Assembly (NCBI GenBank): GCA_025766275.1
Contig: JAFKAC010000009.1
Span: forward strand, 558,001 to 622,000
Source: Lactarius indigo
Taxonomy: Eukaryota; Basidiomycota; Agaricomycetes; Russulales; Russulaceae
Length of the DNA stretch: 64,000 nucleotides
Direction of reading: 5' to 3'
In this document: positions 41,167 to 54,011 of the stretch, in pieces
Numbering within the stretch: the stretch's first letter is position 1
Layout: each line of letters opens with the position of its first letter
Made by a program: the position numbers and the translations under genes
Notes under the pieces: generated by a model
Told to the model about the DNA's origin: nothing
What the model saw: only the letters and a program-made list of their open reading frames with translations
The model's database searches: none

Positions 41167-41865
41167 GAGGATGAGTATACGTTTTGAGGGCGTGAGGTTT
41201 CCTGAAACCTCGACACACTTACTGTCGGGGGAAAGGTCGGTAAAACATTATTTATAAATCATGGCCAGTCCATCCTTGAAGTTTGACGCGGAGACGATTA
41301 CCTGCCTGTGTTGAGGCGGGGGCGGTGTTTGCGTGCGAGTCTAAGGAATATGCGGCCTATATTGACGGTGCTCGTTGCGTAGCCACACTGGCACAAGCAC
41401 CTGCGCACGTCGCTGTTCGGCTCATGTGCTATGCGTTTCTCCTCGGATGTAGGCCAACCGCTCGAGGTTCTGGCGCAGTATGCCCAAGGAGAGACACCGC
41501 CTCCTAGAGAAACGGGCACCCCTCACACATACCAAAAACACATTCAAAGAAACCGCAACCATGCATTAGGTAACTGTTATCTCCTACGGCCACTCTTATC
41601 TCTGAAGTATTGATGAATCGCTTACATCATCATGGTAAACCAACAACAAAGGTGCCCATACAAGTGGTGTACTTGTACTTGTACCCATATTAATAGAAGG
41701 GGCTGTACTAGTAACTCTCGCAAAATCCCTCTGTGTGGTAAGAGCGAATTGACATCGCTCACCCTCTCGTCCATTCAGTGCGTTGATTTGATGCTTTCAA
41801 TCGACACGTGATTTACCCTCGCCCCCAACGCATGCCCAACCCTCGCCGGCCTCACTATCCCCATC
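41167..41865. other. Promoter-side region of DUF6535 gene 1
   Basis: No gene seen. The 100 bp before the ATG are C-rich and partly shared with the upstream regions at 45,780-45,885 and 55,400-55,480. Confidence 0.45.
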
Positions 41866-44274
41866 ATGAGTCAAGTCGTTGCTCAGCAAGAAAAGCCGTC
41901 CCAGAACGTGAAGTACGACGATGCCGCTCCAGAGAAGACGACATATAATGATTCCTCTGGGGCTATCTTCTCTATCTATAACACTCAGGCACAAAAAATG
42001 GACGAGGAAAATGTGGAGAATTGGAAGGGAATTGCGGACAGGATCCTCGTTTTTGTACGCTTCCACTCTGCACTAACCCCGAGGATTGTAATTTTATTAC
42101 TTTCTTTGTAGGCTGGCCTCTTCTCAACCACGGTGGCCATTTTCATTGCTATCAGCTACCCAAACTTGCAGCAAGATCCCAACGTCATCACCCAGTCCCT
42201 CCTCTCACAGATATCCCAGCAACTCCCCAACGCGTCCGGCAATGATAATAGCGGAATTGCGAGCCGTAGTTCCTTTGTCCCTCCTCGGTCGGTAGTATTT
42301 ATCAACTCGGTCTGGTTCCTCAGCCTCGTGCTCAGCCTTATATGCGCGCTTTTGGCCACGCTTTTTCAACAATGGGCCCACAAATATCTCCACACGATCC
42401 AACGGAACCACGCACCTCATGTCCGCGCCCATATCCGCGAATACTTTGCCCGAGGCGCCCGCAAGTTCGGCATCTTCGGGCTCATTGAGGCCCTACCCTT
42501 CCTCCTTTTCGTATCTGTGCACTTGTTTTTTGCCGGACTCGTCGCCTTTGCCTTTCACGCCAACCACACCGTCGCATATTTCACCGTCGCAATCGTTGGG
42601 TTCTGCTCCCTCTCATTTATTGCCATCACTCTAATGCCACTCATCTTTCATGACTGTCCGTATTACACGCCCTTGACACCAGTCCTCTGGTACTCTGCCC
42701 AAATAATCCCACACTCCTTCTTTTCCGTCCTCTATCATGGCGCAAAGCAAATGCACGACCGTTGGGGTACAGTTAGCGATGGGATCCTGAAAGCGATCCG
42801 TGACCGACATGAGTACAAGGCCAAGTCCTTGTCAGAAGGCATGATGTCCAAGTTCGCGAACTCGGGGAAACGCATTTCGATGGGCATATATAAAGGGACG
42901 CTCGTCCGGACACTTCATTGGCTCAACGAGGATCGCGAGTTGGAGGCATTTGCCGATGGGATCCCCGGTCTCTGTGAGTCCAACGCCCTCGCTGAGGCCA
43001 ACAACGGTGACACACAGCGCACCATTCGCGACGTTCTCGTGGCCTTACCTGGACCAACGAACTTTCAAGTATCGCTCCCGTGGAGCATCATTCAGCTGGC
43101 ACAACGCGCTTTCACGAATCAATTGCCGAAATCCGTCCAGCAACGAAGAACTCGGGCCTCCTTGAAGGCGCTCTATTACATTCCTGGCGCGATTCGCGAT
43201 GTACTCGCACCGTACGCTGCGGGGAAGCACTATTGCCTGGAAATCCTGCCACTACTGAACACACCAGAGTCGCTGGACATCATTGACGAGTTGTGGGACA
43301 CGCCCAATGACGACGTCGCACTATCGGTTAGGTGTACGGCAGCAGTAGTCGCCGCATTCATGATCACCCCCCCGCAGCGTACGCTTGACAATTTCGTAGC
43401 TCCCGACGTCGCTTTCATCTGGGACGACAACATCGGAAAGCAGTTCTTGACCAAACGACTCCGAGTTGGCGTCGACGCGGATAGCGGCCTCGTCCCTGAA
43501 TACCACCCCCGCAGTGACAGCGCGCGGCTGCGGAACATCGTGCGCTTCCTCACGGACATCAATGATACTCTACGGTATATTAACACGCAGTGGTGGACGT
43601 CCGACAATGCGGACTCAATCCGCCGGGAGCGCCGGGAGCTCTTCGATACGCGTCATACGGAAGAATATCGCATCGGTCATGGCACATTTGACCAGCAAGG
43701 CGACCGGGCGTCGCCCGCGTTCGTGCCTGCCGCGCAGCAGGACCTCATCACAGTCACTCTGGAGATACTGGCGCGAGATCCCGTCGCGAATGCTGCGACG
43801 TCGCAGCGTGACGCATTCCGTGAAGCATGTGTGCAGCTAGCGCAAGGGGCGTCGACACGGGCACGGGCACAGGCGCTTTCTCATACGCAGGGACGGACGC
43901 GGGTACTGTCGGAGTTCATGCTCGAGACTCTGGCCCGGACACAGGCGCAAGCTGCGGACAGTATTGAGGTGGTCAAGCGCGCGCTGGAACCCGTGGCGCA
44001 GAGCCTGAGGTCGCAGATGAATGACACGCCGACGCCGAATGGTGATTCCCCTCCGTCTCAAATCCTTGGGCAGCAGGTCGTATCAGCCACCGCGCCGACG
44101 GTCCCTCCCGATGATGGGCCTGTCCTGACGCATACTGGATTTTCCCAAAATCCGCCGCCTCCGCCAACTGGAGCCATTCCTTCTTTGCAACATTCGGTGT
44201 CGTCACCCTTAGCGGGGCGTGCGCCCGCTACTGGAGGGTTGAACCATTCAACTTTGGTGGATGCACTTGTGTGA
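41866..44274 (+). CDS. DUF6535-family membrane protein, gene 1, 783 aa
   Basis: Two exons: 41866-42054 and 42112-44274 (784 codons with stop). Exon 1 ends in NVENWKGIADRILVF, the characteristic WKxxxDxILxF lead into membrane segment 1 (AGLFSTTVAIFIAIS). Further segments are VNSVWFLSLVLSLICALLAT-like (NSVWFLSLVLSLICALLAT), PFLLFVSVHLFFAGLVAFAF and FTVAIVGFCSLSFIAITLM, with FQQWAHKYL and HVRAHIREYFARG between 2 and 3. The remaining ~550 residues are soluble, helix-rich and end in a Pro/Ser-rich tail. This is the layout I know for DUF6535 proteins of Agaricomycetes, function unknown. It is the only plus-strand copy that is intact in the window. The intron donor is GTACGC. Confidence 0.85.
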
Positions 44275-45885
44275 TATGTTCGAGTCCCAGGTTTCTCATT
44301 GCACACGCACCCGTTGGTACGTATCCCTTTCTTTACTTTCTTGTTTCACTTCAAGTTTCAACACATGCATACAACTCGCTATATCCCTCACTTAAAAGTA
44401 CATATTACATGGTCTTCAATCTCCGCGAACACTTTCATACCCTTGTTACATTGTCTCATCCCATGCGCTGGTCCCAAATCTTAATATAAAAAATGATGAC
44501 CACGAGGAAGGGCCCCATACTCCCCGTCTCGCTGATGCAATGACGGTAGGAAATGATGATGATCACGACGATGGTGCGATCTATGGTGTGCGCAGGGCTC
44601 GTGATGGGGGAGCGCGCTGCGCTCACTGATGCGCGTATCCGTCGAACTTGGCGCAGAGGCAGAGAACAGCGAGAAAGGAGACACGAAGGTATCTATCTGG
44701 CTTTTGGAATAACGCCGCGCCATGCACGTACCGCCACTCGAGCGCGCCGAGCCGTTCAGTTATTGAACCTTGGCGCAGAGCACGATGTCAAGGAAAGGCT
44801 GCAAGAGATGCGGAGAGCGGAAAACAGCGCGGTCGCATTACGGCGCTGAATTGGTATACATGTTCGTATCATTGAGCTGGATGTGGGGGTGTCAATGGGG
44901 CGACGGGATTGAGATCCCTTCAACTCGGCAGTATATCACTCTAGATCAATTTACTCCGATTCACATGCCTGAGAGGGTCGTAGGCAATGTTACAAGTAGC
45001 CCAAGCTACTAGTACAGTTACGAAACGCACGTAAGTTGGGCCTCGGAATCAAGAGGGGAGTCTTTGTTCTCGGTACCGTAAAGCTATGCCACTTCTCCTT
45101 GCTCTTCTAACCTTCTCACACAGCTATATGCCTTGAAAAGGGACTAATACGGCGGCAAAAGATGCGAAACCCCTGAAAACAAGCCGAGTGTGTGTATTCA
45201 GCATATTTTTAGAACTGGTTGGTGTGAGAGCTACTATTGAGCGATCCGGTGATCTCCCACGCTCCCCACGCAGGACTACAGGACTGACATCAGTTTCAGT
45301 TCCCGGACAGTCATGAGACGTGGAAGTGGCGCTGTCACGCGTTCCAGCGCCGAGTCTTCTCGCTTTTGGCCCAAGGTTACTTGGATCTGACTTAGATTTG
45401 CCGGAATATGGTCCCGATAGCCGCAAAGGATGCACCGAGTATAGTCAATGGTCCATATTGATTGAAGATTTGGCACCTGTCAATTTGCTTGTTACTTGTC
45501 AAGCAAATTCAGGAGCAATCAGGCCTCGTCAATCTTGTGCGCATCAAAAAAGAATTTTCTGTGGTATTCTCTGTGCCTGTGATAGCTATTGATAAATTGG
45601 GTCACCATCTTCGCTGACCGTCTTCAAGGACAACAACTAAACAACGCCGGGGTACCAGTAGCACATGAATTTCCAATTTGTTCATTTGGCCCTGTCGATA
45701 TTGATCATCTTGTCTGGCTACGCCCTTCATTTACCCATCATGGGAACAAGAACCATAGCTGTCAACTTGACAGACTTGACGCAGAGCGCTCGGTGTCATA
45801 TATTAAAACCACACTCACAATTGCTGCTTGTCCGCTCCCATAAACCGACCCCCCTTCATCAAGCATTAAGCCCCACATTGTCACT
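44275..45885. other. Intergenic between DUF6535 genes 1 and 2 (1.6 kb)
   Basis: No gene recognised; short ORFs on both strands lack domain-like content. Confidence 0.5.
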
Positions 45886-47468
45886 ATGACTCGGATTGCC
45901 CCGCAACAACACCCGTCACAGAATGCCGGCAAGAAAACCATTGGTCCGAAGGAAACCACTTATAGTGACCCCTCCGGAGCCATCTTCTCGATGTATATCA
46001 CACGTGCACTAGAGTTTGACGACGAAAATGTGGAGAATTGGAAGGGAGGCGCAGATAGCATCCTCCTTTTTGTACGGTTCTGCACCACTCCATCGATGAC
46101 TGTCGTGCACTTACTACAAGCCCTCACGCTCTCCAGACTGGTCTTTTCTCTTCTACGGTCGCCACTTTTATCGCTATGAGCTACCCGAACTTGCAGCAAA
46201 GTTGCAACGTCACCACCCAGTCCCTCCTCATAACTATATCTCAACAAATTTCCACTAACGGTACCAGCCCCGCTGCGAGTTCGTGCACCCAAAATCCTCC
46301 CTCCGCTTCGGTGGTATTCGTCAACTCGGTCTGGTTCCTCAGCCTCGTGCTCAGTCTCACATGTGCCCTCATTGCCACACTTTTGCAACAATGGGCCCGC
46401 AGATACCTCCAGATGATTCAACGAAATCATGCACCTCATGTTCGTGCCCATATCCGAGAGTACTTTTCCCGGGGTGCGCGCCGGTTCCGGATCTTCGGGC
46501 TTGTTGAGGCGCTGCCTTTCCTTATTCTCATATCCGTGCTCCTGTTCTTCACCGGGCTGGTCGTCTTTGCGTTCCCCACCAATCACACCGTCGCCTACAT
46601 CACCCTCGCAATCGTCGCAATCTGCCTGGTTTTGTATATCGCCCTCACTCTAATGCCGCTCATCTATCATGACTGTCCCTATTACACACCATTTACGTCA
46701 CTCCTTTGGTACTCCGCTCAAATCATCCCACTCTCCATCTTTTCGGTCCTCTATCACGGTGCAAAGCAGTTACACGACCGTTGGGGTACAGTTGGTGACG
46801 GCATGGTCAAATCATTCCATGACCGACAGGTGAACAAGGCCAAGTCCTTTTCGGAAGGCATGACATCCAAGCTCGAGAGCTCGGCTAAACGCATTTCGAT
46901 GGACATATACAAAGAAACGCTGGTCCGGACACTAAACTGGCTCAGCGAGGACCGCGAGTTGGAAAAATTTGTCGCTGGGATTCCCGGCCTATGCGAGTCC
47001 GAGGCCCTCACCACGCACGACAACGGTGACACACAAAGTCCCATCCGTGACGTTCTCGCGGCCTTACCTGGACCAACGAGCTTTCACGAATCGCTTCCGT
47101 GGAGTATCATTCAGCTGGCACAGCGAGCTTTTACAAGCAAGTTGCCAGAATCTGTTCAGAAACCGAGGACTCGCGCTTGCTTGAAAGCACTCTACCACAT
47201 TCCCGGTGCAATTCGCGACGTACTCTCACCGTATGCTGCGGGGGAAAACCATTTCTTGGAGATCCTACCACTTCTGAACACCACTGAGTCGGTGGATATT
47301 ATTGAAGAGTTGTGGGACACGCCTAATAATGACGTCGCACTTTCTGTCCGCTGTGCCGCGGCTGTAGTCACCGCATTCATGATCACTCCCCTTCCTCATA
47401 CGCCTGACAATTCCTCGACCCCCACTGGCAACGTCGATTTCATCTGGAATGACGACACTGGCAAGGAA

Positions 47469-47473
47469 TTTCT
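47469..47473. repeat. 5-bp target duplication of copia, left copy (TTTCT)
   Basis: TTTCT at 47469-47473 is repeated at 49439-49443; the paralogous gene has the site once. Confidence 0.92.
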
Positions 47474-47717
47474 TGTAAAAACTAGAACGATCCCTCAGTC
47501 GTGGTAGAATAGAAGCGACTATATTTGTTATACCTAGAACGATCCTATCGTACAGTTAGCGAGGTGATAAGCTAGTTAGTGAGTAAGGTACGCACCCTCA
47601 GTCGTGGTAGAATAGAAGCGACTGAGGGGCTACAGTTCGGACACCGACGCGTATATACTACGTATCACGTGGCCCCGCAATTGGGTGGCGTGACCTAACG
47701 ATGACCTCATCTCAATA
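47474..47717 (-). repeat. Copia LTR (3' LTR in element orientation), 244 bp
   Basis: Identical by eye to 49195-49438. Inside, a 29-bp segment starting CCCTCAGTCGTGG is present twice (47492-47520, 47595-47623). The second copy forms a 10-bp-stem hairpin, CCCTCAGTCG / CGACTGAGGG. Confidence 0.93.
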
Positions 47718-47913
47718 CTCCTCCTCGACAACAACGCGGGGACGACGTAATCAAAATACGAAGAAGAGCGAAAGTGTGTTTGAAATAGACAAGGTAGCGC
47801 TGACAAGAATAGCGGATAGAATGGAGGCGAAATCGAAATGGATACGTGTGTGAGTCCTTTGCGAATAAAAAGTGCGAATAAAAAATGCGAGTGAAGAATG
47901 TCAACTCTCCTCC

Positions 47914-48957
47914 TCACGCTGAGCGTTCGCTCTCAAAGTCTGCGGATAACCCAAGGTAATGGCGGAGACGTTGGAAATCAAATTTGGAGAGCGGCTTCGT
48001 GAGAATATCTGCGGTGTTTTCCTTCGAGGAGACCCGTGACACTGACAGTTCCCCAGCTTGTACTTGCTCGCGCGTGAAGTGATATTTTACGCGGACGTGC
48101 TTGGTGTGGGAATGCCATACGTGGTCTTCCGTAAGGCGGGAGGCGGCGTCGTTGTCGCAGAAGAGTCTTGTTGGGGAGGAAGGAAGGAAGCGGAGACCGT
48201 CTAAGAGTTGTCGCAGGAAAATGGCTTCGTGAGCGGCGTCGTGCAGAGCCATATACTCAGCATAGCAGGAGGAATCCGCGACAGTGGCTTGCTTCCGTGA
48301 AGACCAAGAAATCATTCCCGCGCCTAGGGTGAAGCAGTAGCCTCCCACGGAGCGACTCGTGTCCACGCAGTTGGCGTAGTCAGAATCGGAGTACCCAGAG
48401 AGATTCAGAGGGTTTCGCCCGCCTAGAGTGAGTGCATGAAGCCGCGTGCTCTTCAGGTAGCGGAGGACTCGGACCGCGGCTGCCCAGTGCTCGGGCCGAT
48501 AGCAGTCCATGAAGGAAGCAAGGCGTGCCGTGGCATAAGCGATGTCCGGTCTAGTTGCGACAGCGAGATACATCAGGCTCCCCACCAACGAACGGTAGGG
48601 AGTGCGTTCCATCCACTCCGAGACATCAGGGGGTGTAGGCGAGTCCTTATCTGGTCTGCGTAGTTGAAGCCCAGCGACCATTGGAGTGTCGACAGAATGC
48701 GCGTCGTGTTGGTTGTACTGCTCAACTAAGCGATCAATTTTGGCAGTCTGGGAAAGGGAGAGGAGGCGGTTTGGGCGATCTCGAGTGATGGCAATCCCGA
48801 GTGCGAACTTCGCTGGGCCCAGGTCAGATATATCCCACTGAGCCCTTAATCGCTCCTTGAACCACAAGTTTTCGCTTGGGGAGGAAGCTGCCGATATGAT
48901 GTCGTCGACGTGCAGCGCGAAGATGATAGTACCGGAGATACTTTGTCGACGATACAC
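47914..48957 (-). pseudogene. Copia RT (C-terminal part) and RNase H
   Basis: The frame starts inside RT with IIFALHVDDIISA (the xVDD catalytic box) and SLVGSLMYLAVATRPDIAYA. It runs through a complete-looking copia RNase H (GYSDSDYANCVDTSRS, SCYAEYMALHDAAHEA, LFCDNDAA, HTKHVRVKYHF, TADILTKPL) to the stop at 47914. There is no natural start; the 5' side is the deletion junction near 48,960. Confidence 0.9.
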
Positions 48958-48961
48958 GCAC

Positions 48962-49087
48962 CATTCGCATGCGAGCCGCCCCTCCAGAGACGCTGGCAGA
49001 AGCCCCCCCAGAGCCCGCCGCGCCTGACGTACCAGAGGGAGTGCCGGGGTTAGATGGTGACATGATTCTCGGTGTGTGCGGTGTCAA
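48962..49087 (-). other. Copia gag-start remnant at the deletion junction
   Basis: From the ATG at 49087 a Ser/Gly-rich frame (MSPSNPGTPSGTSG) runs into the RT region in a different frame, so no gag-RT fusion protein is made. It marks the left side of the internal deletion. Confidence 0.55.
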
Positions 49088-49194
49088 GATTGGGAAAAGT
49101 GTATAACAGAGTTAATTGGCGGGAAGACCAGCGAGATGGTTGAGTCGTGGAGTTAAGATCTGAGGTGGTTCCAGGCAATTACGGGCCCATAACC

Positions 49195-49438
49195 TGTAAA
49201 AACTAGAACGATCCCTCAGTCGTGGTAGAATAGAAGCGACTATATTTGTTATACCTAGAACGATCCTATCGTACAGTTAGCGAGGTGATAAGCTAGTTAG
49301 TGAGTAAGGTACGCACCCTCAGTCGTGGTAGAATAGAAGCGACTGAGGGGCTACAGTTCGGACACCGACGCGTATATACTACGTATCACGTGGCCCCGCA
49401 ATTGGGTGGCGTGACCTAACGATGACCTCATCTCAATA
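49195..49438 (-). repeat. Copia LTR (5' LTR in element orientation), 244 bp
   Basis: Second LTR copy, followed on plus by the TTTCT duplication (49439-49443). On the minus strand the LTR end ...TTTTTACA is followed by GGTTATGGGCCC, a possible primer-site region that I could not match to a tRNA. Confidence 0.93.
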
Positions 49439-50251
49439 TTTCTGGCCAAGCGACTCAGTGACGGCGGCGTCGCTCCTGAATACCACCCCCGCAGCGATAG
49501 TGCACGGCTGCAGAATATTGGGCGCTTCCTCACGGACATCAAGGACACGCTACGAGAAATGAACACGCAGTGGTGGACATCCAACAACGCAGAATCAATC
49601 CGCCGGGAGCGCCGGGCGCTCTTCGATACGCGTCATTCGGAAGAGTACGGGACTGGCCACGGCACGTTTGACAAGAAAAGGGACAGGGGGTCTCCCGCGT
49701 TCGTGCCTGCTGCGCAGCAGGACCTCGTCACACTCACTCTCGAGATATTGGCGCGGGGTCCCATCGCAAATGTTGCAACATCGCGGAGCGATGCATTCCG
49801 TGAAGCATACAGGCAGTTCATGCAAGCGGCGTTGACAGAGGCGTCGATACAAGCACAGACGCAGGTGCTGCCTCGGTCACCATCAGAGTACGAGACTCGG
49901 GCTCGGATACGGACGCTAGCTGCGGACAGCTCCGACATGGTCAAGCGCGCGTTGCAACCCGTTCTACGGAGCCTTCAGCTGGAGACAGTTGAAATATCCC
50001 CATCTCAAGATAACACATCTCCGCCTCAGGTACTCGTGCCGCCGATCGTGCCGGATACGGCCGCGGCGACGGTAAATCGCGATAATGAGCCGGAGCCATC
50101 GCATGCCGCATCTGCCGGCGCCAAAGAACCCCCTGCTCAAAGGTCGTCCCCAGGACCCATTGCATCCGTTCCATCTCTACCATATTCGACAGCGTCATCC
50201 TCAGCGTGGCGTGAGGCCAACCCTGTGGACTCGGGCCACTCGCCTGTGTGA

Positions 50252-52151
50252 CGTGCTCAAGTCCCAGGCGAGAGACGAACGAAGTTTTGCACGCATCCTC
50301 ACGCCCATAACTAATAGGTTACGACCTTCTGAAAAGATACCAATGACTCGATGTCACTGTACTGACATATACATGTTCCGTCATAGTAAACGCTTTCCTT
50401 ACCTGTACGATTGTCCCGTAGTGCTGCCATCCGGTAAACAATAACACCAACCATCTGTAATAATCTAAGACCTGAGGACGAGCCATCACGATGGCACGAC
50501 GCCCCACAATTTGCAGTTTGTTGTCTTCATTCATCCGAGAAGGCCCCGACTCGCCCTGCTCCTCGGGCCATAGTTTTGGTTCTCTTAGGGTGTTCAAGTA
50601 CCTCCGAGAACGCCTCCGAGTCACCGACGCACCGTGCACGTTCTGATGCGACCGGCTTGGCGACCGGTAAATTGTCATATTTCTTGCAGGTTTATCTACG
50701 CTGTCAGGGCGGCCTTAAGAGGGGCTCTCGGTACACCTCCACCCGTCACACAGTCCTCGCCTCTTCCCTTGTCCACTCCACTCCGCATGCGCGTCTATTG
50801 TACGTGCTTGAGTAATAGTAATGACGAAGACCGACACCTTGAGAGCCTGAGACTCCGAGCTACCTTTCGAGCGAGGCGAGAACTTGAACCACACAGGTTA
50901 CGAGGAAAGGGTGTGAGAAGGTGCTCTTGCTATTTCTGCAGGCCAAAGGGTTTACTCCATGTGGGCGGTATCTAGTACTATGACCGAGATGTACTAGAGT
51001 AGAGTATGATATTGATATTGTACTTGATATACTCACACTAGCGCGCATAAACTGGCAGGATACAACACGCTGTATCTTAGCGACTCCGGCGACCGTCACT
51101 AGCCTCGGTGAGCACAACAATGGGTCGGCAGCATGATGGGCGGTGAAGAGACTGAGGGGTCCTAGTGGGTTCGTGTGCGGAGATACTCCCCCAAAGGAAA
51201 GGGAAATATCTTTATCTTTCGAGTGCCCGCTGTTGGGTCTGACTAGACCTCATTTCCGGGGCGATCATACAGTGAATAGAGGGAGAAATAGGGCGATCGA
51301 GCGCGCCTATATTCAGTAGCAAGGAGAAGGTTCAAGTAAAAAGGGACCAAATGGCTACGTCAGGGCTAAGTGGGTAGGGATAGGAGATACATACGAGGAA
51401 GGTAAAGAGGTGATACAAGGAGGTTGATACAGGAATACGAGACGCATATACAAACCGCTAAGATACAATTCTTCGAGACAAGTGACAAGGGAATGGCGGG
51501 CGACATGAACGAAACAGAAAGATCAAGGGGAATGTGGTGAACCGTGGTATACACTAAAACAAAGGAGATTGTGGCCGAGGTGATCGATGAGTGCGATGTG
51601 TTGATGGATAAGGGTGGTACGAGGCATGGGGGAGCGCAACCTGTCTATGAGTGTCAGGCAGTGGTAATTGTGATCATCCATTCGTGTCGAGTGAACCAGG
51701 CAATCAGAAATAAGGGAGAGAGAGGGTGTATACGAGGTGAGTGAAGCGTGAGGGTGTCGATGGGGAGTGATGGGGGAGATGTGACGTCGTGGGAACTGAA
51801 TCCGAAACGATAACCAGGCGTCAATCCTGTGGCTAAAAGTACCAGACATGGGCAATTTCGAGCTCAGCATCCGGGTTGTAGGCTTTACGGCGGGCGGAGC
51901 GCTACGCTGGCTGACGTGAGAGTTTTTCGTGATTTCGTGTAGAGGCGGCAATGGAGAAAGTGGACATGGTAGCATCACAGAACACAGGCTATCCTGCGCC
52001 TGCTCCGGTGAAGAGCGCACATTATAGATGATAGCCTGTTTCCCCCGTATGTGATGATCGATAATTGCCAGTGGCGTCCGGTTGATAACTAGCACTACGC
52101 CAAAGAGCATCAGTGATCGTTTATCCACCTGCAAGTGAAGCACTAGGGCGC
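50252..52151. other. Intergenic (1.9 kb), no gene recognised
   Basis: Frames are short and without domain-like content. About 51,930-52,151 is the duplicated flank downstream of C2 genes (compare 35,390-35,735). Confidence 0.5.
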
Positions 52152-53365
52152 TCACCGGAGGACGATGGTTGGAATGGTCTCATACACTCGCCCTGGTTTT
52201 TTGGTTGGGGTCAGAGGAAGCTCGAAGTCGTCGATGGTTGGGAGGTCGTCAGGATAAAACCCGGTGTTACGACCTTTCTTTGCGGCCCTCTCAACGAGAG
52301 TGGCGATAGTTATCTCTGCCCCACCAACGTAGTCGTTGCGCGTGACTTTATCTCGGTCGAAAACTGCGATCCGTATAGCTAGCGATAGGTCGTGTTTGCT
52401 CACGCGGAAAGATAGCCGCTCATCCCAGAGTGGGTTTCGCTCGTGAGAGATGACTGTCGTACTTTGGGCCCGTTCTCCAATTGACACTTGCACGAAAGGG
52501 TCCATATCCCAGCCGAGGCGAGTCACTTGTGGTCCGATCAGCGGCGATGTGGCGTTGGAAGTCAAACAACTTACCGTTAGGCCACTTCGGAAGGTCCTTT
52601 GCGCGGATGATATCGACTATGACTGTGCCAACGTGGTTTTCCTCTGCAACCGAGGGTGCCAGAACTTGAACAGCATTCTTCAAACCGCTGTAGATTTTCT
52701 CGAAATCGAACTGATTCGTCGAGTTGGGGGGGACAAAGCCAACTTTGATGCAGATAGTCCCGTGGGGTGAGGAATCGAGGTCAACGGAAAAGTCCTGAAG
52801 GAGGGTGGTGAAATCCCTGCTCTTATCTCCGGTAGTAAAGTAACGTACCTGATTGTCGGGGGCTTTAAAGGCGAACGCAGTTCCATTAAACCACTGGTCT
52901 ACTGGCAACGTGTACTTGCCCAAAAAATCATCTTTTCCGAACGTGTCCTTATCCCAAACGTTAAACTCGAGCGTGCCAAGCACGTTCACTTGCGACATGT
53001 AAATTGGGAAGTCGAACGTCGCGTCCTTCGGTTTATAGACGGGATTGAGGTTGCGCTTGCACACCGGTGTTTTGTACTGTTTTCCCATGAGAGATACCAC
53101 CACATAGCTACATAAGCGAGAGGAGCGGGATGGTCAGCAAAGCGATACCTGAAAGATAATGTAGGCGGACGCACGGATCACTTTTGCCATTACTGTCCTT
53201 GGCCTCCAAGTTCTGGCAGGAGAGGACCTGCACGCGGAGGGTGACGACTGCCAGTGGGGTCTCGCCGGGATTGGGGGAAGATGAGTCATTGTTGGTCCCG
53301 CGGCCGAATATGCGGGTAGATTTCACGGTACGACTAGGTTCGAGGACTGTCTTTGTGGAAGTCAT
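52152..53365 (-). CDS. Tandem C2-domain protein (C2-3), 347 aa
   Basis: Exons 53365-53175, 53107-52849, 52794-52575, 52525-52152, in phase (348 codons). First C2: VVTLRVQVLSCQNLEAKD, NGKSDPYVVVSLMGKQYKT, RNLNPVYKPKDATFDFPIY, WDKDTFGKDDFLGKY. Second C2: HVGTVIVDIIRAKDLPKWPN, GWDMDPFVQVSIG, VISHERNPLWDERLSFRVS, FDRDKVTRNDYVGGAEI. The end is IPTIVLR. The linker between the domains (NSTNQFDFEKIYSGLKNA) is longer than in C2-2 and shared with C2-4 and C2-5. Aspartates of both calcium loops are present. It is transcribed toward the DUF6535 gene 2. Confidence 0.83.
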
Positions 53366-54011
53366 CGGTATCTATCGCCGGCTGGGATAGGTCGGAGTGG
53401 GGTATCGGGTGGACTGGGCAAGGGGGAGAACTCAGAACTGACCCTGCGGCTGTAGTTCCCCTCACCCCCCGCTTTTCGGCGCTTGTCTATTCATATCTAG
53501 GTGAGCGGACTTCAAATCGGGGATCATAACAGGAGATTCTCAATACGGTAATCATACAGTAACAGTCGGCCTGAGTAGCTACCTCAGAGCCAGGTAGGTA
53601 AAGCCAGGAAGCTATGGAGTAAGATAGGGAGGTGGGTAAAGAGGTGGCATCAGGAGATGAGAGGAGACGCAGATATGGGGGTGCAGGAGGTGCATCCCCA
53701 ACCACGAGCTATTCCATGCCTCCTGCGGTGAGTGCATATTAGAGGCGATAGCCCGTTCTGTCCTTACTGGCATGCGTTGACTGATAATTGCCTGTGTCCA
53801 GGCGCCGTGGCGGCGTTTGCATGTGAGGACATGGGTTGAAGGTCTCAATGTAAGGGCTCGATGTGGGCTCTTCTCCACGTAAGATTGTTCAGGTACAGTC
53901 CGTGTCATACTCCTTGTCTCGCTTGCTTTTGTAGGGCGATGTATGATTGATAACTGGCGCTGCACGCAGGAGCGTCAGCTATCGTTGCCTCACCTACTAT
54001 ATCAACACGGC
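53366..54011. other. Spacer between C2-3 and C2-4
   Basis: No gene; 53,690-54,011 resembles the C2 downstream flanks at 35.4-35.7k and 51.95-52.15k. Confidence 0.5.

Larger units (their letters stand above)
47474..49438 (-). mobile_element. Ty1/copia element, internally deleted, 1,965 bp, very young
   Basis: Two 244-bp LTRs that I read as identical flank only 1,477 bp. In minus orientation this holds a gag-like start, then directly the C-terminal third of reverse transcriptase and RNase H. Protease, integrase and most of RT are missing. GAGGAGGAG next to the 3' LTR (47718-47726 on plus as CTCCTCCTC) is a polypurine tract. The element can only have moved with enzymes supplied by another copy. 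Confidence 0.92.
45886..50251 (+). pseudogene. DUF6535-family gene 2, intact except for a copia insertion
   Basis: Exon 1 is 45886-46071 and exon 2 is 46137-47473 plus 49444-50251 once the copia element and one duplication copy are removed. The joined frame is in phase (777 codons). Sequence follows gene 1 closely: ENWKGGADSILLF, TGLFSSTVATFIAMSYP, NSVWFLSLVLSLTCALIAT, LQQWARRYL, LVEALPFLILISVLLFF, EELWDTPNNDVALS. After the insertion come AKRLSDGG, NTQWWTSNNA and VPAAQQDLVTLTLEIL. The insertion lies at GKEFL in the soluble part, so a truncated membrane-domain protein could still be made from the left piece (about 510 aa). Confidence 0.85.
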
